NCBI GenBank assembly: GCA_910587485.1 | Contig: CAJUKN010000003.1 | Location: 92,461-109,882, forward strand | From: an uncultured Lachnospira sp. | GTDB taxonomy: Bacteria; Bacillota; Clostridia; Lachnospirales; Lachnospiraceae | Direction: 5' to 3' | DNA length: 17,422 bases | Shown here: in pieces, positions 15,018 to 17,422 of the stretch | Position numbering within the stretch: the stretch's first letter is position 1 | Layout: every line of letters starts with the position of its first letter | The notes under the pieces: generated by a model | Told to the model about the DNA's origin: nothing | What the model saw: the letters and a program-made list of their open reading frames with translations, nothing else | Databases searched by the model: none | Program-made: the position numbers and the translations under genes

Positions 15018-16214
15018 TTAAATATTATCCAATAAATCACTTATACGGTCCCTCAACAATTGTACCCTTATTTTTAAATCAATGTCTTCTTTTAAAATTG
15101 CTTTATTATTTTTAACAGTATCAAAACTATTTTCTAATATACTCAAAGCTTGTTGTGTTTTTGCAATATTACTAATTTTTTTAAGTTCAGAATCTGATAT
15201 AGCCATTTGCAGTTTTTCTTTCTCTCGTTGCTGGCTTTCTAATTTCTCAATACGTGATTCCAATTTAGCTTTTTCTTTCTCTGCTCGATTCTTTGCTTCT
15301 GTAATATATTTTATTTCATCTTCCAAATTTTCTTTATTCTTTTCACTACCAGTACTTTTCTGCAAACTTTGAATTTTTTCTTCAAGATGCTTAACTAAAG
15401 TTTCATGTTTTCTTATTTGTTCAGCGGCAATAGTTAATTCTTCTTTATATTGTTTAACTTCTAATGCCCTATCTTCAGAAAGTTTTTTAATAGATTGGTA
15501 TTCCTCATTTTCTATTGTTCCTTTTTTATTAATTATATTTAATATAGCTTGTTGTGCATCTTCATCTAATTTGCCAAATTTGTCTGCTTGATTTAAGTCA
15601 ATGCCATTCGCATTAAGTAATTCACTAAGTTCTGGAATTAGCTTTTCAGCGGTGGTATATTTTCTTGCTTGTCGTTCTGATATATTTAACTGTTTAGCAA
15701 TCTCTGCATTGATATTTTTAATTTCTCCTTTAAATTTTTTGGCTTCATAGAGTTCTTTTAACCTCGATACCTCCCAGCGTTTAACTTCCATAGTAGTTTC
15801 ACGAACATCATGGTTGGCTGATATAAGCATAATTTCTTCATCTAATTCACTAATTGTTGATTTTTCTACCTTACAGGGAATACCAGTTGGGAAAAGTAAT
15901 TTATATTGTTTTTCTTCCATTTTGCATATTGCATGATATCTTCTCTCACCAGATACTAATCGATATTGTTCTTTTTCAGAATCATATATAACAGATAAGT
16001 TGTGTCGTAGACCATTAATTATAATACTTTCCATAAGAGCATCTATACCATCTTGAGAATATTTTTCATTTTTAGGATTAGAGATAATCTTCATTTTATC
16101 AATATATTGAAAGTTATATTCTGATTTTGCTTGAACTTCTTTGAGTTTATCTCCTCCATTATTATTTAATATGCCACTGTTTGTCATACCAGCAGCAAAT
16201 GTTTTTTTTGCCAT
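15018..16214 (-). CDS. parB: ParB/Spo0J-family partition protein
   Basis: A 398-aa centromere-binding protein expected to load on a parS-like site and stimulate the ParA ATPase. The N-terminal CTPase/nuclease-fold domain has GERRYHA (89-95) and an ENxxR-like ANHDVRE (133-139), both CTP-binding motifs of ParB. A helix-turn-helix lies at about 168-190 (AEIAKQLNISERQARKYTTA). A long coiled coil with many Lys/Glu heptads spans about 236-340, followed by a short C-terminal dimerisation-like tail. It is longer than chromosomal Spo0J (about 280 aa), fitting a plasmid-type ParB. I chose the ATG at 16214, with GGGG 6 nt upstream; the frame extends to a TTG at 16298. parA lies 111 bp upstream. A TTGACA (16289-16294) in that gap suggests a second, weak promoter. 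No Bacillus-type parS sequence was seen. Confidence 0.88.
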   Translation of the reverse strand: MAKKTFAAGMTNSGILNNNGGDKLKEVQAKSEYNFQYIDKMKIISNPKNEKYSQDGIDALMESIIINGLRHNLSVIYDSEKEQYRLVSGERRYHAICKMEEKQYKLLFPTGIPCKVEKSTISELDEEIMLISANHDVRETTMEVKRWEVSRLKELYEAKKFKGEIKNINAEIAKQLNISERQARKYTTAEKLIPELSELLNANGIDLNQADKFGKLDEDAQQAILNIINKKGTIENEEYQSIKKLSEDRALEVKQYKEELTIAAEQIRKHETLVKHLEEKIQSLQKSTGSEKNKENLEDEIKYITEAKNRAEKEKAKLESRIEKLESQQREKEKLQMAISDSELKKISNIAKTQQALSILENSFDTVKNNKAILKEDIDLKIRVQLLRDRISDLLDNI

Positions 16215-16325
16215 TTTTATCCCCATTTCTACATTACTTTTTAAATCCAAATAACAGATATTATGTTTTATTATTTTTCTTATTATTGTGTCAAGCAACG
16301 CACAAACACAATATTTAAATTTGGT

Positions 16326-17153
16326 TTATTTTTCACCTTTTAAATACTTTGCTATTTCTCTGTAGTGTTTGTTGTCCATTAATCCTAAATAATTTACCAA
16401 TTCTATATAATCTGAAGCAGCACTGCAGCGCTTATCGTAACTTAGTAAAGGTACAAAAGAAGTATTAGATTCTGCTACAGCAATGCAATTTCTAATAGAC
16501 ACAGGTAAAAATTTATCTCCAAACATTTCTTCGTAACTTTCAAACATTTGTTTATATAAAGTAGTTCTTCCTGCTACTTTTGTCATAAAAATCCCCATAA
16601 ATTCAATAGATAATGAATATTTATTATTAATATCTTGTATGGTATCTAGTAATGATAATAGTCCATCATAAGAAAAGTTGTCCAATCCAATAGGGGTTAC
16701 AATACCATCACTGGCACATATGGCACATGTTGTTAAATAAGATTTGAATGGTGAATTATCAATTATAATATAGTCATACTTATTTTTAATTAGTTCGAGA
16801 TTGCTTCTTAAAAATAACTCTACATTTCGTTCTTTACTTCTATCATATATTTTATATATAAGAGTATTGAGTTCTTTAGATGCTGAAATGATAGAAATAT
16901 TGTTGTATTCTGTTTCTTCTATAAAATCCATTACAGATGATTCACGTAATTGCTTTTCACAGAACATATATTCATAATTTACATCTAAATTGGTAGTATC
17001 TTTGCCGAACATTTTGGTGGTGTTCATTTGAGGGTCTAAATCTATTATTAATACTTTATATCCAGATATTGCTAAAATTTGAGATATTGTTATTGCAGAT
17101 GTTGATTTTGCGACACCACCCTTTTCATTAATAAAACTAATTATTTGTGACAT
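16326..17153 (-). CDS. parA: ParA-family partition ATPase
   Basis: A 275-aa cytoplasmic ATPase of the MinD/ParA group that positions replicons with ParB. The deviant Walker A motif KGGVAKST is at 11-18, the Walker A' segment LIIDLDPQ at 35-42 and the Walker B segment YIIIDNSP at 128-135, where the usual TPP is NSP. No N-terminal DNA-binding domain is present with this start. The ATG at 17153 has AAAGGA about 8 nt upstream. An in-frame ATG at 17225 has GAGG 7 nt upstream and would add a basic 24-residue tail, but that region also holds the best -10 box and an operator-like palindrome, so I prefer the inner start. It is the first gene of the parA-parB pair. Confidence 0.9.
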   Translation of the reverse strand: MSQIISFINEKGGVAKSTSAITISQILAISGYKVLIIDLDPQMNTTKMFGKDTTNLDVNYEYMFCEKQLRESSVMDFIEETEYNNISIISASKELNTLIYKIYDRSKERNVELFLRSNLELIKNKYDYIIIDNSPFKSYLTTCAICASDGIVTPIGLDNFSYDGLLSLLDTIQDINNKYSLSIEFMGIFMTKVAGRTTLYKQMFESYEEMFGDKFLPVSIRNCIAVAESNTSFVPLLSYDKRCSAASDYIELVNYLGLMDNKHYREIAKYLKGEK

Positions 17154-17196
17154 ATTTTTTTTCCTTTTATTGTTGTAATTTTTTTGTATTTTCTTT

Positions 17197-17209
17197 TGAA
17201 CTGAGTTCA
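17197..17209. promoter_or_regulatory. Operator-like palindrome, copy 1
   Basis: TGAACTGAGTTCA is palindromic except for the central base. It covers the predicted parA transcription start. The same 13-mer recurs at 17359-17371. Confidence 0.6.
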
Positions 17210-17216
17210 TAATTCT

Positions 17217-17244
17217 ATTATACATACTTATTCCTCAAAATCAA
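17217..17244 (-). promoter_or_regulatory. Candidate parAB promoter
   Basis: On the minus strand TTGATT (17239-17244) and a perfect TATAAT (17217-17222) are 16 bp apart. The predicted start site falls at about 17210, at the edge of a palindromic 13-mer, 57 bp before the preferred parA ATG. Confidence 0.55.
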
Positions 17245-17358
17245 TAATTTAATAATAATTATATTTTTTATTTTGCTTTAATATGTACATATTTAAGAAA
17301 TATTAAAATAAATTATATTTTTTGTGTTATTTAGAATCATAAATCTGATTTTAAAAAG

Positions 17359-17371
17359 TGAACTGAGTTCA
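17359..17371. promoter_or_regulatory. Operator-like palindrome, copy 2
   Basis: A second exact copy of TGAACTGAGTTCA lies 162 bp further upstream of parA. The pair could be an autoregulatory operator or part of a parS-like centromere. The AT-rich stretch 17245-17422 holds nothing else recognised, and the window ends here. Confidence 0.6.
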
Positions 17372-17422
17372 AAAAATAAATTGAAATAGTAAACTGTGAA
17401 GGTGAATTTTAAACTAGATGTT

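Noticed and set aside
14575..17422. Bacillus-type parS near parB
   Set aside because: No TGTTTCACGTGAAACA-like sequence was seen; the ParB is plasmid-type and probably uses a different site.

Overview
The window is strongly AT-rich, low-GC Firmicutes DNA. AGGAGG-type ribosome binding sites, a clostridial flagellin lysine methylase homologue and a soluble hybrid histidine kinase suggest an anaerobic Clostridia, perhaps Lachnospiraceae; this is an inference from gene style, not from a marker gene. No rRNA, tRNA, CRISPR array or insertion sequence was recognised.

The left part (1-9304) looks like ordinary chromosomal or chromid content. It starts with two tandem 74-bp hairpin repeats. Next comes a minus-strand GltD-like flavoprotein with an unusually GC-rich, foldable leader, then a plus-strand AI-2E-family permease. 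A tight plus-strand operon follows: DUF5662 protein, hybrid sensor kinase, SAM methyltransferase. After it come a 58-residue zinc-ribbon-like gene missed by length cut-offs, and a minus-strand pair, fliB-like then a stand-alone trpD.

The right part (9373-17422) reads as a replicon backbone. It holds a tyrosine recombinase (minus), a 462-aa unrecognised protein with a winged-helix-like C-terminus (plus), a 2H phosphoesterase (minus), and an AT-rich region with seven 22-bp direct repeats (iterons). Downstream of the iterons is a 392-aa protein with a Cys cluster and a helix-turn-helix, whose promoter contains an inverted half-iteron. A minus-strand parA-parB pair follows; a palindromic 13-mer is repeated twice upstream of parA, one copy at the predicted transcription start.

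Together the right part provides initiation (iterons plus one or two candidate initiators), probable autoregulation, segregation (ParAB) and possibly multimer resolution or integration (recombinase). Either the whole window belongs to a plasmid or chromid carrying metabolic genes, or a plasmid-like element sits next to chromosomal genes with a boundary near 9305-9472. The sequence alone does not decide. The most novel-looking elements are the iteron origin with its divergent iteron, the two unrecognised initiator candidates, and the structured leader of the gltD-like gene.
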